Below are positions 28,701 to 37,575 of a stretch of 64,000 nucleotides of DNA, piece after piece. Under the pieces are notes generated by a model, which worked only from the letters and a program-made list of their open reading frames with translations, searched no databases and was not told where the DNA came from. Source of the stretch: Bacteroidota bacterium (lineage in GTDB: Bacteria > Bacteroidota > Bacteroidia > Bacteroidales > Cfx3-03); assembly GCA_013390605.1 (NCBI GenBank), contig JACAUB010000001.1:4375516-4439515 (forward strand). The letters are read 5' to 3'. Within the stretch, counting starts at the first letter, position 1; every line of letters begins with the position of its first letter. Position numbers and translations under genes: made by a program.

Positions 28701-29054
28701 TCATGGACCCCAACAAATACCAATACCGATTATCCGAAATTCTATTACGCCGATCAGTTGGCTAAGAAAAACATCACACGCGAAAATAATGCAAATGCAA
28801 ACTTAAACGGAAACAGTTCTCTATTCTATCAAAAAGGAGACTATCTGGCATTAAGAGAATTAACAATTGCTTATCAACTTCCTAAATTGTGGGTTTCTAA
28901 AATACGATTGTCATCAGTACGCGTGAATCTAACCGGTCAAAACCTTGCATACTTCACAAAATACAAAGGATCATCTCCTGAATTAGGTGGCGTAGATAGT
29001 GGTCGTTATCCACTACCCAAATCTTTTATCCTCGGATTACAGGTATCATTCTAA
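25785..29054 (+). CDS. SusC/RagA-type TonB-dependent glycan importer
   Basis: The 1089-residue protein has a signal peptide (ending A-F-A-Q), then a carboxypeptidase regulatory-like domain (V-S-G-K-V-T to about residue 105). The SusC signature L-D-E-V-V-V-V-G-Y-G-K-Q follows, then the plug (L-L-R-G-G-A-S-I, L-V-V-V-D-G-V, I-Y-G-A-R-A-N-N-G-V) and a barrel ending L-G-L-Q-V-S-F. It imports oligosaccharides across the outer membrane with its SusD partner, encoded 32 bases downstream. The shared operator with the sialidase operon suggests sialic acid or sialylated or desialylated glycan fragments as ligand. Confidence 0.93.
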   Translation: MKKVYKCFRILLLLLFAITISSSAFAQRKVSGKVTSATDGQSLPGVTVAAKGTTVVTVTDINGVFTINLPKSASALVFTSIGFVSETILIDNRAEYSISLKEDHKLLDEVVVVGYGKQSRALLTTSVSKLDTKTLKSVSLANPGQALQGTVSGLRVINTTGQPGALPSILLRGGASINSPGSPLVVVDGVIRSLGDINPSDIESIQVLKDAASTAIYGARANNGVILVTTNQGKAGVSEISYSVKTGMNQRREEYNYLNAKDYLYYNRLGNKYTGRTLLQTDQSNGYGTAGSNQKIFDLTKITSSNRSQFQSLLNNGYQWMIDSYNNTDTLMFKDHGGKVGAAAFNNNVYTQDHFLSFTGANEKGKFSSSLGYYTEDGLVVSTKYQRITGTLNGSYMVKKNLEVFGGLNFSDSKQPPLWTSEANLFYRTMSLWPTYNPWDANGNPTAGAGSSDGNPLYWISKLIKKNDTRRSTYNVGAKWELLPSLFLKATANVYYYDYTAEDFNKQYQAQTAANPTTDRVADAEYATTLTQQHNITLDYKKSFGKHNLSFLVGGEYYDSYSFDFYASGDKAPTDDIQTLNAITEKLSITSTKTESKIVSGFGRFNYDFDGKYLFSAVTRYDGISKLATKNQWGFFPGVSFGWNAHQEEFFKSSSISEYVNTLKPRISYGVNGNVSGVGDYEVQGGYGTQTLYNGKLGFLNTGLVNNDLRWEKSTSFEAGLDLGLLKNKVTLVVDYFNRTTSDLLTYLALPGYTGFDQFRTNLGSLRNRGFEIEANVNVLRLKNGLTWDVSFNASTVKNKIIKLPYNGVANNRQGGMQVYDPSSKQVIWVGGYQEGGTLGDVYAYQQERILKDQNDVNNSAGKRYDKIAELLGPTLWNDPTVSKTGRKQIEPGDVLWADLDHNDTIDSRDRVKVGNINPKWTGGFSSTLAYKGFSLFARFDYSIGQLIYNDVLARTYGQYQGTFNMTDLVLQSWTPTNTNTDYPKFYYADQLAKKNITRENNANANLNGNSSLFYQKGDYLALRELTIAYQLPKLWVSKIRLSSVRVNLTGQNLAYFTKYKGSSPELGGVDSGRYPLPKSFILGLQVSF

Positions 29055-29086
29055 CGATCTATTCAAAAAAATTAAAAGTGAGTATC

Positions 29087-30601
29087 ATGAAAAAATTAAT
29101 CATCCTATTAATAATAGCTGCAAACCTTATATTTCTGGGGGCATGTAACAAGATGACGCTTGATTTAGCACCCGACAGCAGCATAACTGATGGAAATTTC
29201 TGGAAATCTCCAGAACAATTCAACTCCTTCATTATCGGAATCCACAGTAGATTCAGAACACATGCTTATAATTTCTTTGTCATGGGCGAACTTCGAAGCG
29301 ATATCTATGGTGATTCCCCTTTTGGCGGAGAAGCGACACAGGGCGTTGAACGTTTTTGGTTTAATACACTTAATTCTGAAAATGTAGGTATTAGTAACTA
29401 TGGTGGGTTCTACCAGAACATCAATCAAATCAATCTTTTCATCTCAAAAACCCTGTCGACCTCTGTCCTAACATCTGCAGACAAAAATTATTATCTGGGA
29501 CAAGCTTATGGGTTAAGAGCTTTCTACTACTTTCAGATGATGAAAACATGGGGAAAAGTCATTATTCAAACAGTCCCAAGTCAGTCATTCGATCTCAACA
29601 ACTTAGCGAAGGCCTCATCGAGTACTACTGATGTAATGGCTTTAGTAAAAAAAGATATCGATAGTTCGACTGTTCATTTTTCTAATGACTATACGTTTAA
29701 GGAAACCAAATCGCTTTGGTCGAAAGCTGCAACACTAATGTTAAAATCTGAGGCCTATCTCTGGAGCAGCAAACAGATGGGTGGTGGAGTAGCCGATGCG
29801 ACAATAGCAAAAGCCGCATTAACAGAAGTACAGACAAATATTCCCACATTAAGTCTGATGCCTAACTTTAAAGATGTTTTTGCTTATGCACAGAAAGGAA
29901 ATAAAGAGATCATATTTGCAGTCAGAGACCAGTTAAATGAATATGATTTGTTTGGCGGGAACTTTGCTGGTACATTCTTACCACAGGGTTCATATTTAGG
30001 CAACTTCTATGATTCAATAGCTGCCACAAAAATTAATACATCTGTCGAAAATCTGGCAGGTTTATTAAGAGCTCCTGTTAAAATTAATACGTTCTGGCGT
30101 TTTTCAAATGCTGACACCCGTAAATTAGGGACAATGAAAGGCGCTTATAATCTTATTGGAGGGAAGTACGTGTTGGCTGGCTGCTATTTATATAAATACC
30201 AAGGAGTCAATGATGGTGGTTCCAGAAAAATTGTTGATGATTATCCAATCTATAGATATGCCGATCTCCTTTTGATGCTGGCTGAAGCAAAAAACATTCT
30301 TGGAGAAGATCCTACAACTGAAATAAATTTGGTTCGTCAACGTGCGTATGGTTCAAACTATTCAGCAGCTAAATATGGCTTTCCAAATCAAACCGGAGAT
30401 AATATAGTTGCCGACGCTATTTTAAAAGAACGTTTCTTCGAATTCCTTGGCGAAGGAAAAAGATGGTACGATTTATTAAGATATGGTAAAAACTATGTTG
30501 TAAAATATACTACTGTAACACAAGATTATCAATTATTATGGCCAATTGACAAAACCACGCTTACCAATAACAAATTACTAATACAAACTCCAGGATATTA
30601 A
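29087..30601 (+). CDS. SusD/RagB-type glycan-binding lipoprotein
   Basis: The 504-residue protein starts with a lipoprotein signal ending L-G-A-C, the lipidated Cys being near residue 20. ATG 29087 is preferred over the GTG at 29078 because it gives a standard signal. SusD features include the helical (TPR-like) N-terminal half with A-Y-G-L-R-A-F-Y-Y-F-Q and the late R-Y-A-D-L-L-L-M-L-A-E-A and E-R-F-F-E-F-L-G-E-G-K-R-W-Y-D-L blocks. It forms the surface lid on the SusC barrel and delivers ligand to it. Confidence 0.93.
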   Translation: MKKLIILLIIAANLIFLGACNKMTLDLAPDSSITDGNFWKSPEQFNSFIIGIHSRFRTHAYNFFVMGELRSDIYGDSPFGGEATQGVERFWFNTLNSENVGISNYGGFYQNINQINLFISKTLSTSVLTSADKNYYLGQAYGLRAFYYFQMMKTWGKVIIQTVPSQSFDLNNLAKASSSTTDVMALVKKDIDSSTVHFSNDYTFKETKSLWSKAATLMLKSEAYLWSSKQMGGGVADATIAKAALTEVQTNIPTLSLMPNFKDVFAYAQKGNKEIIFAVRDQLNEYDLFGGNFAGTFLPQGSYLGNFYDSIAATKINTSVENLAGLLRAPVKINTFWRFSNADTRKLGTMKGAYNLIGGKYVLAGCYLYKYQGVNDGGSRKIVDDYPIYRYADLLLMLAEAKNILGEDPTTEINLVRQRAYGSNYSAAKYGFPNQTGDNIVADAILKERFFEFLGEGKRWYDLLRYGKNYVVKYTTVTQDYQLLWPIDKTTLTNNKLLIQTPGY

Positions 30602-30616
30602 AAAATAGTTAGAAGA

Positions 30617-30735
30617 AACTGTCTCTAAAGTACATTTTACTTATCAATATAGCACGGATCATAAATTTCAGGGATTTGAGACCTGCAAATAGATGTATGT
30701 GTTGCTGAAGAAAAATCCGTACTTTTGAGACAGTT
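30617..30735. repeat. Inverted-repeat element after susD
   Basis: Seventeen-base arms, AACTGTCTCTAAAGTAC (30617-30633) and the complement at 30719-30735, match at 16 of 17 positions and enclose 85 bases without an ORF. A T-tract follows the right arm. Its size suits a small MITE-like insertion that may also stop susCD transcription. No second copy was seen in this window. Confidence 0.45.
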
Positions 30736-30759
30736 CTTTTTTTTTATCGTTTTCAACTT

Positions 30760-30767
30760 TATTTTTG
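30760..30767 (+). promoter_or_regulatory. -7 box for gntR
   Basis: TATTTTTG matches TAnnTTTG, 123 bases before the GntR ATG. None of the three palindromes recurs here, so there is no visible autoregulation. Confidence 0.35.
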
Positions 30768-30890
30768 TTAACTAAAACAATTGCAGCTATTATCTTTCTC
30801 ACTGGTTTAGTTATCAGCTATTTATTAACGGTCAGATTGTTTTAAAATGAATCATAAAGGTTGAAGCAATTACTGAAATTATATTTTTCT

Positions 30891-31610
30891 ATGGATACGA
30901 ATAATGATAAATTCATTCTGCCTGTTATCGATACCCGGAGTTTGGTAGATAAAGTAGAAACTAACTTAATTGAATATTTCATTAGTAAAGACTTAAAGCC
31001 CGGAGATCCAATTCCAAAAGAAATTGAACTTGCCGAAGGAATGGGTGTTAGTAGAACCGTAATTAGAGAATCGCTTACCCGTCTGAAAACTGCCGGAATC
31101 ATTGAATCTAAAAAGCATAAAGGTACAGTTATAAAAAGTCCTGACTTTTTTGCCCTCATGCAAAAATCCATGATTCCAAACATATTAAACCATAGCACAC
31201 TAAAAGATATTTTTGAGCTACGACTTATATTGGAAATCGGAATGGCCGATCTCTTATATAATCGGATTACTCCCGAAGATATTGAAGAGCTCTTTAAAAT
31301 TGTTGGCGATGAACCTGAAGAATCGGATAACATATTGTTTGATATAGATCACGAAATAAAGTTTCACGGTAAACTATATGATATAACAGGAAACGAAACA
31401 CTTAAAAACTTTCAAACACTCTTACTACCTGTTTTCAATTACGTATATTCCAGTGGACTGATTCACCGACCCGTTTCAAAGAAAAAATATATTTCACACA
31501 AGGGATTGGTTCAAATCCTGGAAAAAGGCAACCCTGATGACTTTAGGATTGGAATGCGAAAACACCTTGAGAATCATTTTAAAAGAATTCTGGAAAGAAC
31601 GTTTGATTAA
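30891..31610 (+). CDS. FadR-subfamily GntR transcriptional regulator
   Basis: The 239-residue protein has an N-terminal winged helix (about 15-85) with the recognition block G-V-S-R-T-V-I-R-E-S-L-T-R-L and the wing K-G-T-V-I. An all-helical C-terminal FCD ligand-binding domain (about 100-235) carries conserved acidic and His residues, such as D-H-E-I-K-F-H. FadR-type proteins bind GT-N3-AC palindromes, the shape found three times in this locus. The ATG at 30891 is chosen over a TTG at 30861. It probably represses the sialic-acid genes and is released by sialic acid or ManNAc; the effector is inferred. Confidence 0.87.
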   Translation: MDTNNDKFILPVIDTRSLVDKVETNLIEYFISKDLKPGDPIPKEIELAEGMGVSRTVIRESLTRLKTAGIIESKKHKGTVIKSPDFFALMQKSMIPNILNHSTLKDIFELRLILEIGMADLLYNRITPEDIEELFKIVGDEPEESDNILFDIDHEIKFHGKLYDITGNETLKNFQTLLLPVFNYVYSSGLIHRPVSKKKYISHKGLVQILEKGNPDDFRIGMRKHLENHFKRILERTFD

Positions 31611-31862
31611 AATTGAAGAGATAGCCACTTATATTTTTTATAATTAAGTGTTGATCTGTGCCGGACTTGTTTCTGAACACAAGTGAAAAGCAATTCATTT
31701 AAAATGAAATTCTTCACACTGAAATTGAGATGGTGAAAGTTGACCTATCTGACTTTGAAAACAACATTTCTCATTAACTTTCTAGTGCCATCATTTCGAA
31801 AAAGAGAGAAAATCTTATATTTTTTAAATCCTGTTGCAAAGTTGAAAAAAGAATATAAATAC

Positions 31863-31988
31863 AACGCATTGAATGAATTAAATTTTGACTGATAGATTAT
31901 CAAATAGTTAACATGTTTGATTTCTACGAGCTTGAAATCCTAATCAATTAATTTTGATTATGTTCCAAATTAATTCATCCAACAGGTA
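31863..31988. repeat. MITE-like 126-bp repeat, copy 2
   Basis: This copy aligns end to end, ungapped, with 16884-17009, with about 18 mismatches by eye. Its right terminal repeat is intact (TTAATTCATCCAA), while the left one has one change within the same stretch. Both copies point the same way. Confidence 0.65.
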
Positions 31989-32174
31989 AATACATTCTCT
32001 TTAAATTCTTCCAGGGCTCGACAATACCGACTATACCCATATTATCCATTGTTATTTTATTCAATCCTGAATAAATAACAAGTCCTTAGATAGACTTTGT
32101 ATCCCCTTTTTCACAACAAACTGATTTTTATTTCTCCTTTTTTTTAAAGCCTTGGTCTTCTTATAGAAAAAAGC

Positions 32175-32182
32175 TAATTTTG
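32175..32182 (+). promoter_or_regulatory. -7 box upstream of sensor kinase gene
   Basis: TAATTTTG matches TAnnTTTG, 82 bases before the ATG at 32265. Confidence 0.35.
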
Positions 32183-32264
32183 AAACTATATTTAAATACT
32201 ATCATGGGATGCCTGTATTTTCAAAATTGATTTATAAAATATTTTTATTCTATACAGCTATAAG

Positions 32265-33959
32265 ATGAAAAAAAAATTATCTGAGCGGCTTCGATCGCTC
32301 AGTATTCTATTGCCCATTATATTATTTGTTTTCTCAACAGCTGTTGGATATCTCCTATATTCTGTTGATCTGAGCGGAAAACGATCTTCCTTACCAATAC
32401 AGTTTAGTAATAATAAACTTTCAGAAAGCATATTAATCAGATCATCTGTATATGAATGGCTTAAACGAGGAGATTCTGAAATTGCCCAATCCATTCTTGG
32501 CGACCAGCATACAAACAAAGATCTTATTGGTGTCATCATTCTTGATTCATCAAAGAAGGTTCTTGTTTCAACCCAACAATCATGGATTCGATTACCGATC
32601 TCTTCAAAGAATTTTAAACTTTCAAATTCCACTTACACCCTTCTTTTATCGAATCTTAACAAATCTTCAAACGACAATACAAATATCACCTTTTTCTCCC
32701 CTGACCATCAAAAATTATTGATTCTCCTTCCTGTGTCTCTTTCAAAAAAAGAAAAAGGAACAATGATTTCATGTTATAACTTTAAGATAGCAGAACAAAG
32801 TATGATTGCAAAATATCGCAATACAGGATATCTATATTTTATAGTCATGTTTTTAAGTTCCATGTGCTTAAGTATTGTTCTATATTACATCATAATAGCC
32901 AGATTAAATAAATTAATCCATGTTATGGATGCCTTTTCAAAGGGAAATTACGACGTTCGTATTTTTTCTAAAAGCATAGGCGAGATATCTTCTCTGTACG
33001 AACAGTTCAATAGACTGGCAACTTCATTAAAAACAGAGATTGCTGAGCGTATTCAAATTGAGAAATATCTTCTGGAAAGAGAATTAGAGTTAAAAAAATC
33101 GAATAAAGAATACCTTATTATTAATGAAGAGCTTTCAGAGAAAAATAATAAGATAGTAGCAATGTATCACGATCTGATTGCTGCAAAAGACAAAGCCGAA
33201 GAGTCGGACCGGTTAAAATCAGCGTTTCTGGCTAATGTCTCGCACGAAATCAGAACGCCAATGAATGCAATTATTGGTTTCTCCGATCTGCTTGATGATG
33301 ATAGCTTTGATAACGAAACAAAAAAACAGTTTACACATACAATCAAAACCCGCTCAGCCGATCTTTTGAATATTATCAATGATATCCTCGATCTCTCCAG
33401 ATTAGAATCGGGATCATTAAAAGTTGAGAATCTACCCGGGTCAGTTTCTTATATCCTAGACGAACTTATTGCTTATTACAACACAAAAAATAAAAATATC
33501 TCAAAAAAACCAATCATCTTTAACTTAAGAAACTCCTTACCCCTTGAGCAAGATGAAATTATTACCGATTTCAATCGTCTTAAACAAGTAATAATGAATC
33601 TGGTTGACAATGCATTCAAGTTTACATCTGAAGGACTCATTGAAATTGGATGTAAACCCAAAGACGCTAAAACACTTTTGTTTTATGTAAAAGATACAGG
33701 CATTGGCATTCCACAAAAAAAACTTGAAGTTGTTTTCGAACGCTTCAGACAAGCTACTGATGCTTATTCAAGTAATAAATTCGGAGGAACCGGACTAGGC
33801 CTCTCTATCTCAAAAGGATTAATTGAACTTATGGAAGGTGAAATCTGGGTAGAATCTGAAGAAGGAAAAGGGACTATTTTCTTCTTTACAATTCCTTTAA
33901 AACAGAAAATCGAATCTACTAATCTTCCCAATAAAATGAATCAGTCGGTTACTAGTTAG
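32265..33959 (+). CDS. Membrane sensor histidine kinase (no receiver domain)
   Basis: The 564-residue protein has a transmembrane segment near 12-32, an extracytoplasmic sensor of about 150 residues, a second segment near 188-210, a HAMP-like linker and a coiled coil (about 265-310). HisKA follows with phospho-acceptor His327 in N-V-S-H-E-I-R-T-P-M-N. The HATPase domain has N-L-V-D-N-A-F-K-F, D-T-G-I-G-I-P and G-G-T-G-L-G-L-S-I-S-K. No response regulator gene is adjacent, so it is an orphan kinase. The neighbouring GH92 gene might belong to its regulon, but nothing in the sequence proves it. Confidence 0.88.
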   Translation: MKKKLSERLRSLSILLPIILFVFSTAVGYLLYSVDLSGKRSSLPIQFSNNKLSESILIRSSVYEWLKRGDSEIAQSILGDQHTNKDLIGVIILDSSKKVLVSTQQSWIRLPISSKNFKLSNSTYTLLLSNLNKSSNDNTNITFFSPDHQKLLILLPVSLSKKEKGTMISCYNFKIAEQSMIAKYRNTGYLYFIVMFLSSMCLSIVLYYIIIARLNKLIHVMDAFSKGNYDVRIFSKSIGEISSLYEQFNRLATSLKTEIAERIQIEKYLLERELELKKSNKEYLIINEELSEKNNKIVAMYHDLIAAKDKAEESDRLKSAFLANVSHEIRTPMNAIIGFSDLLDDDSFDNETKKQFTHTIKTRSADLLNIINDILDLSRLESGSLKVENLPGSVSYILDELIAYYNTKNKNISKKPIIFNLRNSLPLEQDEIITDFNRLKQVIMNLVDNAFKFTSEGLIEIGCKPKDAKTLLFYVKDTGIGIPQKKLEVVFERFRQATDAYSSNKFGGTGLGLSISKGLIELMEGEIWVESEEGKGTIFFFTIPLKQKIESTNLPNKMNQSVTS

Positions 33960-34089
33960 TTTGGGATGACAGCTGCTATCGGAATAAAAAAACGATCGTT
34001 CTCCCCCTACTTTTTCGACTACCCTGTTTTCGATCTTTCACGTCCAAGTCTTCAAATAGTTGACGCTTAAAATTCAAAACCAATATAAA

Positions 34090-36399
34090 ATGAAAACCAT
34101 TTTACTCATCTTATTACTATCTACGCTATTACCAACTAAAGAAATTACGGCCAATAATTATCGGAGACTGGCAAATTCTGCATTGGTTAATAAAATTTCA
34201 GATTCCACACAAAAGAAACCATTAAAGGGGGTTGCTACCCATCTAAATAAACAATCATCAATAACAAAACTATCTGACAACTTACAAGATGTAGATCCCA
34301 GAATTGGCAATGTTGGCTGGATGTTGGTTCCCACACGTCCAACGGTTCAGCAGCCCAATCAATTGATCAGGATGTATCCTGAACGCAATGACGATCTGGA
34401 TGACCAAATCAGCGAATTTCCCCTCACGGTTGCAGCCCATAGAAACGGAAATCTTTTTGGAATTATGGCGGCTACCGGCATGATGCCTTCAACCGGAAAG
34501 CCTATCTCCGCCTGGGATCACGAGCTGGAAGTAACCACCCCCTATTTCTATTCAACATGGCTGGAAGACTACGATGTTACCACTGAGTTTGTCCCTGGGA
34601 AGAAAGCTGGTTTCTTTCGATTTATCTTTCCCAAAGAAAAAGAAAAGCTAATCTTTATCAGTAACCATGGAAAAAACAGCTGGAAGCAAACAGCCGCAAT
34701 GATCTTTAAGAATGAGGAGACCTTTAATGGAATAAAAGCATGGGTTGTGGGTCAATTTAGAAACATCCACCAAAGTAAACAGAATAATCAACCCATCCAA
34801 ACGATAAAGAATAACGGGTTATGGTTATCATGGAATACACAGCAGGCAGATACCATCGAATTTAAGTATGCCATTTCATATATCAGTAGCGAACAGGCTG
34901 AACGAAGCCTCAACAGTGAAATCCCCAATTGGGATTTCAAACTATTGAAGCAACAAGCCAAAGCTTCATGGGTAAAAGAACTGAGTAAAATTCAAGTTGA
35001 AGGGGGCACACAGGCACAACGGCGTTCATTCTATACTGCCCTTTATCGTTGCTATGAACGAATGGTAAATATCTCTGAAGAAGGCAAATACTATAGTGGA
35101 TACGATAATCGCGTTCATACCGATCAACAAGATTTCTATACTGATGATTGGTCGTGGGACACCTATTTGGCTCACCATCCTTTGCGTTGTATCCTTAATC
35201 CCGATCGCGAAGGCGACATATTAGCCTCGTATGTAAAGATGTACGAACAGTCGGGATGGATCCCTACATTTCCTCAAGTATATGGCGATTCACCTTGTAT
35301 GAATGGATTTCACTCATCAATCAGTTTGTTAGATGGCTGGAGAAAAGGAATCCGCAATTTCAATCAGGGTAAGGCTTATGAAGGGATGATCAAGAATACA
35401 CTTCAGGCTACCATGGTTCCCTGGAAGAATGGACCGGCTTGTTCTTTAGACTCTTTTTATTATCAAAAAGGATATTTTCCTGCACTACACCCTGGAGAAA
35501 AAGAGACCGAACCTGTGGTAACAGCATGGGAAAAACGACAATCGGTAGCAGTCTCACTGGGAGCAGCATACGATAGCTGGGCAGTAGGACAAATGGCTAA
35601 AGAGTTGGGTAAAACGAACGATACTGCCAGACTGAATAAGATGGCCCAAAACTACAAACTCCTTTACTGGCCGGAGAAAGGATTCTTCATGCCTAAAGAC
35701 AAAGATGGAAACTGGATCGATATCAACCCGGCATGGGATGGCGGAATGGGTGGTAGAGACTATTATGATGAGAATAACGGCTGGACCTATCTCTGGCAAG
35801 TTCAACACGACATCAAGGGACTGATTGGCTTAATGGGTGGCAAGGATAAATTCGAAAACCGACTTGATCAATTATTCAGAGAGCCTATCGGAATGAGTAA
35901 ATATCAACTCTGGGCAAAGTTTCCCGATGCTTCAGGCTTAATAGGACAATTCTCAATGGGTAACGAGCCTAGTTTCCACATCCCCTATCTTTACAACTTT
36001 ACTAATTCTCCATGGAAGACCCAAAAGAAGATCAGGTTGATACTGGATACATGGTACAAAGACAATATCTTTGGTATACCCGGTGATGAAGATGGGGGCG
36101 GAATGTCGGCTTTTGTTGTCTTCTCTTCGATGGGCTTTTATCCCATTACCCCAGGTTCCCCATATTATACCATTGGATCGCCTGTTTTCTCTAAAGTATC
36201 TATACACCTCGAAAATGGAAAAGTATTTACCTTGATTGCAAAAAACTGTTCTGTAAAAAACAAATACATACAGGCTGCAAAACTGAATGGGAAACCGCTG
36301 CAATCTACGCTGTTTTCACATACCGACCTGATGAATGGTGGATTACTTGAACTTGAAATGGGAGCTTTACCAAATAAGAGCTGGGGAACGGAAAGATAA
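34090..36399 (+). CDS. GH92 family alpha-mannosidase, exported
   Basis: The 769-residue protein has a signal peptide (1-23). Near the mature start is V-D-P-R-I-G-N-V-G, a hallmark of GH92. The long helical catalytic domain ends with the family block G-D-E-D-G-G-G-M-S-A-F-V-V-F-S-S-M-G-F-Y, whose acidic residues supply calcium binding and catalysis. GH92 enzymes are Ca-dependent exo-alpha-mannosidases that trim N-glycans, which fits a glycoprotein-degrading lifestyle. Length is normal for the family. ATG 34090 gives the signal peptide directly; a TTG at 34060 adds ten residues without benefit. Confidence 0.88.
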   Translation: MKTILLILLLSTLLPTKEITANNYRRLANSALVNKISDSTQKKPLKGVATHLNKQSSITKLSDNLQDVDPRIGNVGWMLVPTRPTVQQPNQLIRMYPERNDDLDDQISEFPLTVAAHRNGNLFGIMAATGMMPSTGKPISAWDHELEVTTPYFYSTWLEDYDVTTEFVPGKKAGFFRFIFPKEKEKLIFISNHGKNSWKQTAAMIFKNEETFNGIKAWVVGQFRNIHQSKQNNQPIQTIKNNGLWLSWNTQQADTIEFKYAISYISSEQAERSLNSEIPNWDFKLLKQQAKASWVKELSKIQVEGGTQAQRRSFYTALYRCYERMVNISEEGKYYSGYDNRVHTDQQDFYTDDWSWDTYLAHHPLRCILNPDREGDILASYVKMYEQSGWIPTFPQVYGDSPCMNGFHSSISLLDGWRKGIRNFNQGKAYEGMIKNTLQATMVPWKNGPACSLDSFYYQKGYFPALHPGEKETEPVVTAWEKRQSVAVSLGAAYDSWAVGQMAKELGKTNDTARLNKMAQNYKLLYWPEKGFFMPKDKDGNWIDINPAWDGGMGGRDYYDENNGWTYLWQVQHDIKGLIGLMGGKDKFENRLDQLFREPIGMSKYQLWAKFPDASGLIGQFSMGNEPSFHIPYLYNFTNSPWKTQKKIRLILDTWYKDNIFGIPGDEDGGGMSAFVVFSSMGFYPITPGSPYYTIGSPVFSKVSIHLENGKVFTLIAKNCSVKNKYIQAAKLNGKPLQSTLFSHTDLMNGGLLELEMGALPNKSWGTER

Positions 36400-36448
36400 T
36401 ACAGCTGCGTATACCATTTTCAAATCATTACTCAATATTCTTAAATAT

Positions 36449-36476
36449 CTCCTGTGAAAAATGACTTTCACAGGAG
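36449..36476. terminator. Hairpin between convergent genes
   Basis: CTCCTGTGAAA and TTTCACAGGAG are perfect 11-bp arms with a 6-base loop, between the stops of the GH92 gene and the HTH gene. T-tracts are weak on both sides, so it may be a poor terminator. Confidence 0.5.
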
Positions 36477-36528
36477 TCGATTACCAATTACAATATTCCA
36501 AAAGCATTCAATAAGATATATCAATTTC

Positions 36529-37269
36529 TTATTTACTATCTGATATTGTGTTAACCATTAACCATTTTTTACCCGAATAATGCCATTCAGTTAAATACTC
36601 TCCTGTGAATACTCCACCTCCTGCATTCAAGCTAATCACCCAACGTCCCTTTTCAACCGCAATGGTATCGCTGACGCTTATAGAAATAATGCTCAGCTCT
36701 TTAAACTTGTACCGTTCTGATTCCGACTTGAAAAAATCCTGCATAAATTTTTTTCCACATCCCTTTGCAACTACACAGGCATCGTCTCTAAACTGAGTTA
36801 ATAATGAATCAATCTGTCCATTATTAAACCAAAGGATATAATTTTTATTCGACGCGTGTATTGTTTTCATAACATCCGTCGTTTTTTGTGCTTTACTTTC
36901 AGTACAGATAGAAATCAATACCAAACTTAGAACCAAAATTGTTGCTGATAAAATAGATACTTTTTTCATGGTGTTTGTTTTTAAGTTAAATAAGTCAACT
37001 AAAGAATGATAAAATTGTCCGGTCCAATTTGAAATAACAGATGTCGATTTACGGAACCAACTAGCTGTACTTTCTGATGTATCATGAATCTGGTAATCCA
37101 GGGCGGCAAAAATGATTTTTAAAGTGTAGCTTCTTGGAGTGACTTCTCCCGATTCAATCCGTTGAAGTGTCCTGACACTTAAATTGCATTTTTCCACTAG
37201 CTCCTCTTGCGTAAAGCCTTTGGCTTTTCTGAGTTCAGCTATTTTTTTTCCTAGATCAGGTTGATTCAT
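36529..37269 (-). CDS. XRE-family HTH protein fused to a membrane segment and NTF2/SnoaL-like domain
   Basis: The 246-residue protein has an XRE helix-turn-helix at about 8-65 (G-F-T-Q-E-E-L-V-E-K-C, T-L-Q-R-I-E-S-G). A linker follows, then a hydrophobic stretch at about 104-122 that looks like a signal peptide beginning M-K-K-V-S-I-L. From about 130 to the end there is a compact domain with W-F-N-N-G-Q-I-D-S-L-L-T-Q-F and G-R-W-V-I-S-L patterns, like DUF4440/SnoaL. The frame is continuous, so this is a DNA-binding head on a membrane-anchored, exported domain. It could also be two adjacent genes joined by loss of a stop codon. Confidence 0.7.
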   Translation of the reverse strand: MNQPDLGKKIAELRKAKGFTQEELVEKCNLSVRTLQRIESGEVTPRSYTLKIIFAALDYQIHDTSESTASWFRKSTSVISNWTGQFYHSLVDLFNLKTNTMKKVSILSATILVLSLVLISICTESKAQKTTDVMKTIHASNKNYILWFNNGQIDSLLTQFRDDACVVAKGCGKKFMQDFFKSESERYKFKELSIISISVSDTIAVEKGRWVISLNAGGGVFTGEYLTEWHYSGKKWLMVNTISDSK

Positions 37270-37288
37270 AATTCATTGAGATTTCAAA

Positions 37289-37296
37289 CAAAATTA
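37289..37296 (-). promoter_or_regulatory. -7 box for HTH fusion gene
   Basis: The minus strand reads TAATTTTG, matching TAnnTTTG, 19 bases upstream of the ATG at 37269. Confidence 0.4.
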
Positions 37297-37575
37297 CTTA
37301 TTCACTGAAAAACAAAACACGTATTTAGTATGTCTTTATCCCGACTTTTGGGCGACATTAACCCGACAAAAGCCTAATTATCTAGTATAATTTCAAACAT
37401 ACATGCTTTCTTTATACAAATTACAGAAATCATGTGATAGAGAGCATCATTTGACCTATCAAACTTAGTGATAATAATCTATTTGAAGAAAAATTTATAG
37501 GTTTATTTGCATTGCTGCTTGTGTCGCTATATGTAGATAATGGGGAGTAGTGTTGGTTAGCGTAATAATCAGTAG

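Larger units (their letters stand above)
31611..32264. other. Intergenic region with MITE-like copy 2
   Basis: These 654 bases contain no supported ORF. They include the 126-bp repeat at 31863-31988 and a -7 box at 32175. The rest is AT-rich and I recognise nothing else in it. Confidence 0.6.
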
